A stretch of DNA of 64,000 nt from Spirochaetales bacterium (GTDB taxonomy: Bacteria > Spirochaetota > Spirochaetia > SZUA-6 > JAFGRV01). The position numbers and the translations under genes were made by a program. Below, piece after piece: positions 27,985 through 37,029 of the stretch (positions are counted from its first letter, which is position 1; the number at the start of each line of letters is the position of its first letter). Location of the stretch: NCBI GenBank assembly GCA_016930085.1, contig JAFGHO010000124.1:1-64000 (forward strand), written 5' to 3'. Below the pieces are notes generated by a model. It did not search any database and was not told where the DNA came from. It saw nothing but the letters and a program-made list of their open reading frames with translations.

Positions 27985-29220
27985 ATGAAAAAACCATGTA
28001 AAACATTTTATCTGGTTGCGGCAATCCTCTTGATCGCGGGAATTGCCCAGCTCGATGCGCAGGGATTTTCAATAAGCGGCAGGAATATTCTGGACGGAAA
28101 CGGGAATACCTTCAAGATAAGGGGTATCGCCCACGCACACTGCTGGTATACGGACAGGACGAATCAGGCCCTGGCGGACATCAAGGCGGTCGGCGGGAAC
28201 TGCGTCAGGGTCGTCTGCTCGAACGGCCGTGAGGGATGGACACGGACAACGGCAAGCGATCTCACCAATATCATCAATACCTGCAAGTCGAACAAGCTTA
28301 TCGCGATGCTCGAGCTTCACGATACGACCGGCTATGGCGAAAACTCAAGCGCGATCACCCTCTCCGCTGCGGCAAGCTACTGGAACGGCGTAAAAAGCGC
28401 GCTGCAGGGCCAGGAAGCCTACGTCCTTGTCAATATAGGAAACGAACCCTACGGAAACAACAACGCGAGCAACTGGGTGAACGATACGAAAGGCGCGATC
28501 CAGAGCATGAGAAACAATGGATTTACCCATACGCTCGTCGTCGACGCCCCCAACTGGGGACAGGACTGGGAGTTCAATATGAGAAACAATGCCCAGTCCA
28601 TATTCGATTCCGATTCGAGAAAGAACACGATACTGTCCGTTCATATGTACGGGGTTTTCGACACGGCATCTGAAGTACGGGACTATATCGATCAATTCAG
28701 GAGCAAGAACCTCCCCCTTATTGTCGGAGAGTTCGGACATAACCACTCGGACGGGAACCCGGACGAAGCGACGATCATGTCCTATACGCAGTCCCAGGGA
28801 GTCGGCTGGATAGCGTGGTCGTGGTGCGGAAACTCGGGCGGCGTCGAATACCTCGATCTTGTAAACAGCTGGAACAGAAGCAGCCCCACGGACTGGGGAA
28901 GGACGATTTTTACCGGTTCGAACGGTCTCAGCTCCACCTCGAGCGAGTGTTCAATTTTCAGCGGAACGTCCACCTCGCCGCCGACCGTGACGAATCCGCC
29001 GACCGTCACCAACCCGCCGGCGGGAAACCGGGGGGATGTGAACGGCGACGGTAACATCAATATCGTCGACGCCCTCCTTGTGGCGCAGTATTCGGTCGGC
29101 CTGAACCCGTCGAACTTCAATGTGAACAACGCCGATACCAACTGTGACAATAACATCACGATCGTCGACGCCCTTCTTATCGCGCAATACGCGGTGGGAC
29201 TTGTCGACCGGTTCTGTTGA
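27985..29220 (+). CDS. GH5 subfamily 8-like beta-mannanase with C-terminal dockerin
   Basis: A 411-residue secreted enzyme from the ATG at 27985, with GGAGGAAAGG just upstream. After a signal peptide (about 1-25) the GH5 domain begins FSISGRNILDGNGNTFKIRG with IAHAHCWY, the pattern of GH5_8 endo-beta-1,4-mannanases. The acid/base is E154 in VNIGNEPYG and the nucleophile E249 in LIVGEFGH. HMYGV and IAWSWCGN are further conserved parts. It would cleave mannan or glucomannan. A short PPTVTNPP linker leads to the dockerin (about 347-411) with DVNGDGNINIVD and DTNCDNNITIVD and a terminal Cys. It has its own promoter/operator and terminator. Confidence 0.92.
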   Translation: MKKPCKTFYLVAAILLIAGIAQLDAQGFSISGRNILDGNGNTFKIRGIAHAHCWYTDRTNQALADIKAVGGNCVRVVCSNGREGWTRTTASDLTNIINTCKSNKLIAMLELHDTTGYGENSSAITLSAAASYWNGVKSALQGQEAYVLVNIGNEPYGNNNASNWVNDTKGAIQSMRNNGFTHTLVVDAPNWGQDWEFNMRNNAQSIFDSDSRKNTILSVHMYGVFDTASEVRDYIDQFRSKNLPLIVGEFGHNHSDGNPDEATIMSYTQSQGVGWIAWSWCGNSGGVEYLDLVNSWNRSSPTDWGRTIFTGSNGLSSTSSECSIFSGTSTSPPTVTNPPTVTNPPAGNRGDVNGDGNINIVDALLVAQYSVGLNPSNFNVNNADTNCDNNITIVDALLIAQYAVGLVDRFC

Positions 29221-29246
29221 TACGGCAGATAATTGCAGATAATATG

Positions 29247-29280
29247 GAAAGCAGTCTGAACGGGCTGCTTTCTTTTTTTT
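29247..29280 (+). terminator. Rho-independent terminator of the mannanase gene
   Basis: GAAAGCAG pairs with CTGCTTTC around a 10-base loop, followed by eight T residues. Confidence 0.9.
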
Positions 29281-29449
29281 CGCCTTTTATTACCGCGCGG
29301 GAAAAGGAATCGTTTTTTCCCGCATTAATAGACTGATGTCGTCGTCATCGGATTATTTTTTCTTTTATATATACATAACTCAGTTTCGTCGCTGTCTGCG
29401 GTAAAACCGCAATGAATGGTAACGGCGATTCCTGTGCAACTCATTTTTC

Positions 29450-29487
29450 TTGAATTTTTGCTCAATTATGGTTATACTATAACCATA
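29450..29487 (+). promoter_or_regulatory. Promoter with dyad operator over the -10
   Basis: TTGAAT at 29450-29455, a 17-base spacer and TATACT at 29473-29478. A perfect dyad, TATGGTTAT and ATAACCATA around ACT (29467-29487), covers the -10 element. A bound repressor would block polymerase. The cognate regulator is not identified. Confidence 0.65.
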
Positions 29488-29542
29488 TTGGGAAAACTGA
29501 ACCGTAAGTAATATAGATCAAAGAAAAAAAGGGGTACCCATA

Positions 29543-30379
29543 ATGAATATACAAAAACGTATCGTCACCGTGTTAATGACCGTTGCCTTTATTTTATTAT
29601 TTTCCGGCTGCAATCTCTTTATCGAGATGTTCGAAGGCATGAGGGACCCTGCCGACGACACACCCCCGGTCCCGGCCAGGATCGGCATATTTTACCGGGA
29701 AGTCCCGATTCTCAATGGCCTTGACAGCTTTGATTTCGGAAGCATCGCCGCCGGTGACGGCAAATATATCGAGTTTACCATTCGGAATCTGGGGGAAACG
29801 CGGCTCGTCCTCGAAGGGCAGCCGCTTATCGTCAATACTTCAGGAGAAAATTTTTCACTTCAGACAAATGCCGCGCTCGCGATTGAAGCGGGAGAGGAAA
29901 CGGCATTTACCATATATTTTACGTCGGAAGGCGATGACGCCGGAGAGTACAGGGCGTCCGTTACGATAAAAAGCAATGACAGTATCCGGAATCCGTTTAC
30001 ATTTTATATAACGGGAAGCATCGTACAATCACATCCGGCGGAACCCGATATCGATGTGTATTATCAGAATATCAATATAAAACCCGGAGACACCTCCGTG
30101 GATCTGGGAACGGTACGGATCGATCAAATCCGGCAATATGTTTTCCATATGACCAATATGGGGGATGCCGAGTTCACCCTTTCCGGGATCGAAATAACCG
30201 GAGACGGATTTGAGTTGCTTCCCTACGAAATCGAATCGATCGCCGTTTCGGATAGCGTCAATTTCAAGGTCTCCTTCACGTCTTCCGAAAGCGGAAGCCA
30301 TTCCGGTACCATCCTGATCGACAGTAAAGACCCGTATGATTATCTTTTCGGTTTCAATGTCATGGTCCTGGTCGAATAG
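29543..30379 (+). CDS. Lipoprotein with two choice-of-anchor-D (ASH-like) domains
   Basis: A 278-residue protein with the lipoprotein signal AFILLFSGC. Two tandem immunoglobulin-like domains of the HYDIN/ASPM (choice-of-anchor D) type follow. The first (about 60-155) has FDFGSIAAGDGKYIEFTIRN and FTIYFTSEGDDAGEYRASV; the second (about 170-275) has VDLGTVRIDQIRQYVFHMTN and FKVSFTSSESGSHSGTILID. These domains are adhesive or structural on bacterial surfaces. It has its own promoter and dyad operator and precedes the cohesin-like operon by 140 bases. Confidence 0.82.
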   Translation: MNIQKRIVTVLMTVAFILLFSGCNLFIEMFEGMRDPADDTPPVPARIGIFYREVPILNGLDSFDFGSIAAGDGKYIEFTIRNLGETRLVLEGQPLIVNTSGENFSLQTNAALAIEAGEETAFTIYFTSEGDDAGEYRASVTIKSNDSIRNPFTFYITGSIVQSHPAEPDIDVYYQNINIKPGDTSVDLGTVRIDQIRQYVFHMTNMGDAEFTLSGIEITGDGFELLPYEIESIAVSDSVNFKVSFTSSESGSHSGTILIDSKDPYDYLFGFNVMVLVE

Positions 30380-30453
30380 ATCGCGGAGAGTTCCCGAACC
30401 ATCGAATAGCGTGCATGAAAACAAGACGTATACCCGCATCATTTCTCCATATC

Positions 30454-30482
30454 TTGACAGGATGAGGTTTTTCTGATACAAT
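30454..30482 (+). promoter_or_regulatory. Sigma-70-type promoter of the cohesin-like operon
   Basis: TTGACA at 30454-30459, a 17-base spacer and TACAAT at 30477-30482, 38 bases before the first start codon. It is a near-consensus promoter able to drive the three genes to 35940. Confidence 0.75.
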
Positions 30483-30520
30483 CAGCTATCACGTTTCAGG
30501 AAAAAGGGCGTCATTTTTTA

Positions 30521-32389
30521 ATGAAAAAAGGCTTTTTCTATCATTTTACTTCCTTTATATATATCGTTATCGCTGTTATATGCACCCTTGTTCTTTCATG
30601 CCGCCATCCGGGAGATGAAATCCCCGCCATCGACACAACCCCACGGGCTTCACTGGCATTTGCCAATTACATCGATCCTTTTATTGTCGAAGGGAAACCC
30701 TTCAGGCTATGCCTTTCCGTGGATCTATATTATTCCCGGCTGAAATCCTTTGATATTATCGTTTCCTATGATGAAACGATGATGCTGCCGATTGAAAATG
30801 GTGTTGAATCGGGCAATGAAAACCTCTCCATCACCGTCGATACCGTCACTCCGGGAATGCTGCGCATTCAGGGCAATCATGAAACATGGTTTGAAAGCGG
30901 TGAGGATATCGGGTTACTGATCGCCGGCTGGGATGCGACCGCGCAGGGTGAGACCGATATTTCCGCCGAAATCGTCGGTCTTGCGGCGCCGGACGGTTCG
31001 GCGATCGAATCAGAAAAAACGATACATTTCACCATCGACGTAGATGAGTCCGTTTCTTACCCCCTCACCGGGCGCGTCCTCGACAGTATCGGGGGTGCAC
31101 CGGTCGGCGGTGCCAGTGTCGAGGTTTCGGGGACGGGTCTCGAAACAACGACGGACAGCGACGGGTTCTTCCGGTTCGAAAATATCGTTATCGGGGTCTA
31201 TGATATCGTGGCCACGAAAGAAGGACGGGCCGGAAGCAGGCTTCAGGAGGTGTATGTCGACGGCGATGATATCGACGTCGAGATCGTCCAGTGCGAGTAC
31301 AATTACCTGATCGGCTCGGTCACCCCCCCCTCCATTGAAGTGAGCGGGGTCGATCACGGCGGGGAATATACCGGGCTCGTTCCCGTCGACATCCGCGTTA
31401 TCGAGGGCTCGAGCCCGGTCTTCGCGACCGAGTTTCACCGAAGCATTTATTTAAAAATAGGGACTACCTCAATGAGTTATTACGAAGTTGCCGAAAGCCC
31501 CACCGACACACTCTACTACCGGTGGAATACCCAGACGCTGCCCGCGGGGCCGGTCGTTTTAAAGGCGGTTGCCTATGACACGAACAACAACAGAGCGGAA
31601 ATCAATATTCCCCTTTCAATTACAACGAATAACGGCGTTGTCCCGGAAATGTCCCCGTATGAGGATTTTTACAATATTACTGCGACGACCTACGGCAAGA
31701 GTATGGTTATAACGAGGTCGCCGGGGCTTTCGGCAATCATCGGCGGGGCCGCGTATCCGGCCACGCGAGCGCCGGAAGACACCTCGATTATCGTCGAGTT
31801 CTCCGTTCAGAAGTATTACCATGGCATTGTGATATATAAATCAGCAGCGGAGGAAGGGCCTTACGCGCTTGCCGGCCAGACAACCTATACCGATTCCTTC
31901 TTTTACAAGTTTGCCGATTATTCACCCGCCCTCATGCCGGATATGACCGTTTATTACAAACTCGCGTATTTCAACCAGTATGGGATGGGGCCCCCGACGG
32001 ACGCCATTTCAGTCAGGATTCTGCCGGCATACCACATTTCCCTTGCCGGCCCGCCGAACAACGCGATCATTACCGAAATTACTCCCACACTGACATGGGA
32101 AAGCGAACCTGTTATCGAGGGGGCTCGCCGGACGGACTGGATTGTCGTCACCAATGTGCTGGATGCCACGATTGTGGCCTACAGTTTTATCGATGACGGT
32201 CTGGAATATACGTTACCCGCTCTGCAGTATAATAACAAATATGAATGGGATGTCAGGAGTCTGTATGAATACAACAACGCCCCGCCCAGGGCGAATGTGT
32301 TGTCCCGTTCCTTTCCCGGGGGAAAAGGATTTACGGATCTGTCTCTGAACGGGTCCTTTTATTTTACGGTCGTGCAGCCGGAAGAGTGA
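30521..32389 (+). CDS. Lipoprotein with one cohesin-like domain and carboxypeptidase-regulatory-like domain
   Basis: A 622-residue protein with a hydrophobic signal ending in CTLVLSC. Residues about 40-170 look like a cohesin-type beta-sandwich: RLCLSVDLYYSRLKSFDIIV, then SYDETMML, GMLRIQGN, GLLIAGWDATAQGETDISAE. This matches the strand order of type I cohesins (YDPSVL, then G-x-I/L-x-I, then F-x-A near a TPI-like segment). Next is a CarboxypepD_reg-like domain (about 185-260, VSYPLTGRVLDSIGGAPVGG), then fibronectin/Ig-like regions (to about 620). The lipid anchor would place the module on the cell surface, where it could bind the dockerins of neighbouring enzymes. The cohesin call is inference. 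Confidence 0.65.
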   Translation: MKKGFFYHFTSFIYIVIAVICTLVLSCRHPGDEIPAIDTTPRASLAFANYIDPFIVEGKPFRLCLSVDLYYSRLKSFDIIVSYDETMMLPIENGVESGNENLSITVDTVTPGMLRIQGNHETWFESGEDIGLLIAGWDATAQGETDISAEIVGLAAPDGSAIESEKTIHFTIDVDESVSYPLTGRVLDSIGGAPVGGASVEVSGTGLETTTDSDGFFRFENIVIGVYDIVATKEGRAGSRLQEVYVDGDDIDVEIVQCEYNYLIGSVTPPSIEVSGVDHGGEYTGLVPVDIRVIEGSSPVFATEFHRSIYLKIGTTSMSYYEVAESPTDTLYYRWNTQTLPAGPVVLKAVAYDTNNNRAEINIPLSITTNNGVVPEMSPYEDFYNITATTYGKSMVITRSPGLSAIIGGAAYPATRAPEDTSIIVEFSVQKYYHGIVIYKSAAEEGPYALAGQTTYTDSFFYKFADYSPALMPDMTVYYKLAYFNQYGMGPPTDAISVRILPAYHISLAGPPNNAIITEITPTLTWESEPVIEGARRTDWIVVTNVLDATIVAYSFIDDGLEYTLPALQYNNKYEWDVRSLYEYNNAPPRANVLSRSFPGGKGFTDLSLNGSFYFTVVQPEE

Positions 32390-32396
32390 GAAGAAG

Positions 32397-34547
32397 ATGA
32401 AGCGATTATGGACCTTTTTGACAATATTATGGTCACTCTCCTTTCTTTTTTCCTGTTCGATTGAAAGCGAACGGACAGCATGGCCCGTGACGTTGATCGA
32501 AGAAGAAACGAACGGGGAGTATGTCGAGGGGGAGGTGATCGTCACTATCGATGAATCAGTCGCCTGCGGCGATATCGATGTCCTTGTCCCGGGCAACCGC
32601 GTGAAAACCGTCACCCCGAAAGGGTCGTCACAGCGCATGCTGTTGTATCGGCTTTTCGACAGGGATGAGTGCGACACCGTGATAATCGCACTCATGTCGA
32701 GCGGACTTGTCAATTACGCGGAGAAGAACGCAGTGTATTCACTCTGTGAATATGTTCCCGACGATCCCTATTACTCGACCTGCCAGTATTCACCGCAGAT
32801 TACCGGCTGCGAAGAAGCCTGGGAGGCCGTCCAGTCACCGGGAGGCGGGATCATCGTTGCCGTACTGGATACGGGAATCAATGGCGAACATGAGGAGCTC
32901 GAAGGAAGGGTGATCGCCGGAAGAAACGTGTTGACCGGGGAAGATATCCCGGAAGGGACGAACAGCGACGACAACGGCCACGGTTCCCATGTCGCGGGCA
33001 TCATCGGCGCAAAAGGCGATAACGGAAAGGGAATCGCGGGTGTCGCATGGGACTGTTCCCTCATGCCGGTCAAGATATTCGGTAATGATATACAGACCAC
33101 GACAGCCCATATCGCCGAAGCCATTGTCTGGGCCGTCGATCACGGCGCCCGGGTCATCAGTATGAGTTTCGTGGGAATGCTGTATTCGATGGCGGTCAAC
33201 GACGCGGTCAATTACGCGTTGAACAGGGACGTCGTGCTGGTCGCGGCCATGGGAAACGACGGGAGGGCAAAAATCGAGTACCCGGGCGCGCATCCGGGGG
33301 TGATTGCCGTGGGTGCGACGAACGGAAGGGATCAGGTCGCCTATTTTTCCACGCGGGGAAACCATATCAGTGTTGCGGCGCCGGGGGAAAGCATCTATTC
33401 CCTGAAAAACACCTCGAACACCGAATATGTATTCGGAAGCGGAACGTCGATGGCCACACCCTTTGTTACGGGAGTCGCCGCGTTGCTTTTATCGGCCCGG
33501 CCGGAACTCACCCCGGTAGAATTACGTTCGATTATCGAAGACAGTGCGGTCCCGCTGGGACCCGACGAGTTCAGTCCGGCATACGGCTACGGCAGGGTGA
33601 GTGTTTATAATGCCCTTAACCTCGATGCCCGGAACAATTACGGGACGGTCACCGTCAATGTTACGAACAGGGACGAACCGGTCGGAGGGATTAAGGTCCT
33701 CCTGGAAGATACTGCGGACAACACGATCGTACAGGCGGGGATTACCAGCTATGGCGGAATCGAAGGCGTCTTGAACGGCCAGATTGTTTTCAATCATATA
33801 CACCCGGGTGATTACCGGGTAAGGGTTCAGGCAGGTATTCACAAAGAAACCTTTATCTCAATCACACCCAAAAGCCGGGAACAGACCGCATCCTTTGCGT
33901 TCGACACTCCCATGGTGCTGGTCGTCAACGCGATAAAGGTCGCAGACGCGTCGCTTTTGACGGCGGAGGCTTTGTATGCGGAACGACTCACCTCGATGGG
34001 AAAAGCCTTCACCCTCTGGAAAACCGCCTATCACGGACCGCCGCCGAAATCCCTCATCGACGCCTATGACCTTTTGATCTGGTTTACGGGCAACACACAG
34101 AACAACCCGTCAAAACAGATCGAGATTCTCACCGAATACGAGATAACGCTGCTTGAAGAGTATTGCGATAAGGGCGGCAGGCTTTACCTTTCCGGCAATA
34201 ACATCGCGCAGCACCTGAAGCGATTCGATCCGGATTTTTTAGCCGGTTACCTGCACGCCGAATACCTCACTTCACCCCTCTCGCACGACGAACTTTTGGG
34301 GCGGGGGCTTCTCGACGGTATGGATTTTTTCATCTCCATGGCGGACGACGATCAGATCGATATCCTCGATGGGGCGACCGGTATTCTCGACTCGAGCGAC
34401 GAGCCCGATGAAAACCACTGGGCGGGCCTGAGCTGGGATTCTGGATACCGACTCATATTCACCACCCCGTATCCGAACCAGATCAACAGCTCTTTTCACG
34501 AGGAGTTTTTCAACAGGGTCCTCACATGGCTGGAAAGCGACGGATAA
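32397..34547 (+). CDS. Subtilisin-like serine protease (S8), lipoprotein, with C-terminal ThuA/GATase-like domain
   Basis: A 716-residue protein seven bases after the preceding gene. A signal ending SFLFSC suggests lipidation. A fervidolysin-like propeptide (about 45-125) precedes the S8 domain with catalytic D158 (VAVLDTGI), H195 (NGHGSHVAGI) and S351 (GTSMATPFVTG). A CarboxypepD-like beta domain (about 420-500) and a C-terminal alpha/beta domain (about 505-716, IWFTGNTQNN, GGRLYLSGNNIAQHL) follow; the last resembles ThuA or glutamine-amidotransferase folds. Sandwiched between two cohesin-like genes, it may process surface complex components. Confidence 0.9.
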   Translation: MKRLWTFLTILWSLSFLFSCSIESERTAWPVTLIEEETNGEYVEGEVIVTIDESVACGDIDVLVPGNRVKTVTPKGSSQRMLLYRLFDRDECDTVIIALMSSGLVNYAEKNAVYSLCEYVPDDPYYSTCQYSPQITGCEEAWEAVQSPGGGIIVAVLDTGINGEHEELEGRVIAGRNVLTGEDIPEGTNSDDNGHGSHVAGIIGAKGDNGKGIAGVAWDCSLMPVKIFGNDIQTTTAHIAEAIVWAVDHGARVISMSFVGMLYSMAVNDAVNYALNRDVVLVAAMGNDGRAKIEYPGAHPGVIAVGATNGRDQVAYFSTRGNHISVAAPGESIYSLKNTSNTEYVFGSGTSMATPFVTGVAALLLSARPELTPVELRSIIEDSAVPLGPDEFSPAYGYGRVSVYNALNLDARNNYGTVTVNVTNRDEPVGGIKVLLEDTADNTIVQAGITSYGGIEGVLNGQIVFNHIHPGDYRVRVQAGIHKETFISITPKSREQTASFAFDTPMVLVVNAIKVADASLLTAEALYAERLTSMGKAFTLWKTAYHGPPPKSLIDAYDLLIWFTGNTQNNPSKQIEILTEYEITLLEEYCDKGGRLYLSGNNIAQHLKRFDPDFLAGYLHAEYLTSPLSHDELLGRGLLDGMDFFISMADDDQIDILDGATGILDSSDEPDENHWAGLSWDSGYRLIFTTPYPNQINSSFHEEFFNRVLTWLESDG

Positions 34548-34569
34548 CCATGAAGGAGCGAAAGAAGAA

Positions 34570-35940
34570 ATGATTACCGGTCATGACAACCTGACGAAAC
34601 GATTACCCTTCATTATCTTACTGGTCCTGCTTCTGGTATTCCAGGCATGCAGGCATGCCGGAGACGGTGATATTGTCGAAGACAATGATCTCGCGACCAT
34701 GGAATTTTTCTTTTATCCGAACAATGAAGTCATCTTTCATGACACGTTCGCCCTGTTCTGTACGACCGTCTATCTCGTTTCGCCGCAGGGTGGGGTCGAT
34801 GCAGCGGCCGTCACGATCGGCTATGATCAGGGGGTCATGGAATATGAGAGTGTATTCAGCCGCGATTTTATCGTGAGTGCGAACGATACCCCGGGGGCGC
34901 TTCAGGTGCAGGTGTCCGCGCTCGGGGCCTACGATCCCGTCGATTATCTCGAGGTGTGTTCCGTGACATGGAAGGCGACCGCCACGGCGATTACGGACAT
35001 GTCGTTGACGATCGAGGGGATGACTAATCCAGACGGGCTTCCGGTCGAATACCGCTCCGGGTTCTCGAATACGGTGAAAATACTGAAAGTATTGGGAAGT
35101 ATTTCGATAGAGGGCGCCGGGGCGGTGTTAAAAGGAACACATTTTTCAAATACCCTTTATTTCGGCACGGAAGATAAAATCCTTGCGGACTACGACATCA
35201 CCGTCACCTATGATCCCCGGAAAATAACGATCGACGAGTCGGCAGGAGAAAGCGGGATCATGCTCGGCAGGGACGGGTTCATCGACGAGATCACGCACGA
35301 CTACGGAACGATCACTATCAGGGGAACGAATACCGTCGGGACCGGGGCCGGGTCGAGGCTCGAGTTTTTTTCCATGCGGTGGTATGCGGAAGATTCGGGA
35401 AGCACGGCGATATCGGTCAGGGTAAACAGAATCATGACCGGGGACGCCGTTTTTATCAAACCCTCGATACAGGGAAAATCAATCTCGATACAAAGGACGG
35501 GAAACAAACCGCTGGTTGAAATCCGGTTCGCGCCGGAAACACTCATAGTGAACGAGGAAGACCTGTTTGACACGGGTATAATCCTTGATACAAAAGACTA
35601 CAAGATAGCCGCATACGGAATCAACGTCTATTACGACCCGGATGTCCTGCAGGTAGATGCGGATAAGGGAAATAACGGTGTGAGTGCCGGAGCGGACGGA
35701 TTCCTCGCCGCGGCGAATCCTTCGGTTCCGGGTGAAATAAGAATCGCCGGTTTCGATGTGGGGGGGAAAGGACCCGATCCCGATATGGAGCTTCTCGTCA
35801 TCCATTGGAAGGCGATCGGAGTTGACGACGCTTCGACGATTTTCATGAATATCAAATCACTTACGGATCAATATCAAACGGAACTTCTCCATGACGATCC
35901 CGGAACCTGTACGGTGACGGTCAATGAATCCGTCGATTAA
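34570..35940 (+). CDS. Lipoprotein with three tandem cohesin-like domains (putative surface scaffoldin)
   Basis: A 456-residue protein 22 bases after the protease gene. A signal ends in LVFQAC. The rest divides into three repeats of about 130-140 residues. Each has a strand pair, a YD motif and a late MRW/IHWKA strand: AVTIGYDQGVMEYESV with CSVTWKATATAITDMSL; DYDITVTYDPRKITID with FSMRWYAEDSGSTAIS; and AYGINVYYDPDVLQVD with LLVIHWKAIGVDDASTI. The YDP-V/I-L core and G-x-I-x-I strand (GEIRIAG, GTITIRG) are those of cohesins. No CBM or dockerin is seen. It could be a small outer-membrane scaffoldin for the dockerin enzymes nearby. This is profile-level inference, unproven. Confidence 0.7.
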   Translation: MITGHDNLTKRLPFIILLVLLLVFQACRHAGDGDIVEDNDLATMEFFFYPNNEVIFHDTFALFCTTVYLVSPQGGVDAAAVTIGYDQGVMEYESVFSRDFIVSANDTPGALQVQVSALGAYDPVDYLEVCSVTWKATATAITDMSLTIEGMTNPDGLPVEYRSGFSNTVKILKVLGSISIEGAGAVLKGTHFSNTLYFGTEDKILADYDITVTYDPRKITIDESAGESGIMLGRDGFIDEITHDYGTITIRGTNTVGTGAGSRLEFFSMRWYAEDSGSTAISVRVNRIMTGDAVFIKPSIQGKSISIQRTGNKPLVEIRFAPETLIVNEEDLFDTGIILDTKDYKIAAYGINVYYDPDVLQVDADKGNNGVSAGADGFLAAANPSVPGEIRIAGFDVGGKGPDPDMELLVIHWKAIGVDDASTIFMNIKSLTDQYQTELLHDDPGTCTVTVNESVD

Positions 35941-35980
35941 GGGACCGGCTGTCCGGTTTTAAAAACAGCTTCCGGCTCCC
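35941..35980. terminator. Imperfect hairpin between convergent genes
   Basis: GGGACCGG at 35941-35948 can pair with CCGGCTCCC at 35972-35980 (one bulge), with T4A5 in the loop region. It fills the whole gap between two convergent stop codons and may terminate both transcripts. It is not a textbook terminator. Confidence 0.4.
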
Positions 35981-36841
35981 TCAGGAAAGATAATTCCTCA
36001 AATGTTCGATACGGGGGTCGTTTTTCAGCTTCTGGATCGCCCTTTTGACGATCTGGCGAACGCGTTCCTTTGTGATATTGAAACGGTTGCCCACTTCTTC
36101 GAGTGATCCGGCCTTTTTCCCGTTTATCCCGAAGCGGTGCTTCAGGATATCGGCCTCGCGGGGATCGAGATCGTCCAGAATTATTCTGATATTGTCCTTC
36201 AACGAGCTGTCGATGGCGCTTTCCGCCGGCGATTGGGTCATGCTGTCCTCGATAAAATCACAAAGCGGAATTTCCGAATCGGCATCGTTAAATGCCGGGG
36301 AGTCGAGTGAAAGCATTTCACGGGAAATCGAAATCAGATCGTTCACGCATTCCTTGTCCAGATTCAGCTGTTTTGCGATTTCTTCTATTTTAGCTTCGAT
36401 CCCGTCCTTGTTTTCGAGTTCTTCCTTTACACGCTCGATTCGCGCGATGTTGCATATTTTATTAACGGGAAGCCGTATCATCCTGCTTTTTTCATGCAGC
36501 GCCCTGAGAATCCGCTGCCTGATCCACCATACCGCGTAGGAGATAAACCGGTACCCCTTTTTGACATCATATTTATCGATGGCCTTGATCAGTCCGATAT
36601 TGCCTTCATTGATGAGATCCTCCAGTTGGAGTCCCATGTGCTGATAATTTTTGGCGACATGAACGACGAACCGCAGATTCGCATTGATAAGCTTTTCCTT
36701 GGAAACCGCATCACCCTTTACCGCCCGCTGCGCGTGATACATCTCTTCTTCCTTTGACATGAGATCCACTTTATTAATCTCATTGAGATAGATATTGAGT
36801 ATCGTATCACGGGATGAGGTCTTTCTGCTTTTTTTACGCAT
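35981..36841 (-). CDS. RNA polymerase sigma factor, sigma-70 group 2-like
   Basis: A 286-residue sigma factor from the ATG at 36841, chosen because AAGGAG lies just upstream inside the longer frame. Regions 1.2 to 4.2 are all readable: NIYLNEINKVDLMSKEEE (1.2), NLRFVVHVAKNYQHMGLQLE and DLINEGNIGLIKAIDKYD (2.1-2.2), FISYAVWWIRQRILRAL (2.3-2.4), a region 3 segment, and LEEVGNRFNITKERVRQIVK (4.2 helix-turn-helix). It lacks the long region 1.1 and the insert of RpoD, so it is an alternative, RpoS-like sigma factor. Its regulon is unknown. Confidence 0.93.
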   Translation of the reverse strand: MRKKSRKTSSRDTILNIYLNEINKVDLMSKEEEMYHAQRAVKGDAVSKEKLINANLRFVVHVAKNYQHMGLQLEDLINEGNIGLIKAIDKYDVKKGYRFISYAVWWIRQRILRALHEKSRMIRLPVNKICNIARIERVKEELENKDGIEAKIEEIAKQLNLDKECVNDLISISREMLSLDSPAFNDADSEIPLCDFIEDSMTQSPAESAIDSSLKDNIRIILDDLDPREADILKHRFGINGKKAGSLEEVGNRFNITKERVRQIVKRAIQKLKNDPRIEHLRNYLS

Positions 36842-37029
36842 ATTTCTCCTTTTCATAATGATAACCTGTTTCCTTAAGCTTCATATTCCTCTTTGGTCTT
36901 CCATTACTGTTATTGTCCCTTTCTTATTAATAAAATCCTCGGAATCGGTATTAGTTACAGAATACAGGCTGAATTTTACTGTTTTTGCCGGGTTTATACG
37001 GCATCATGTTTCGTGTTTTTTCTGTGATG

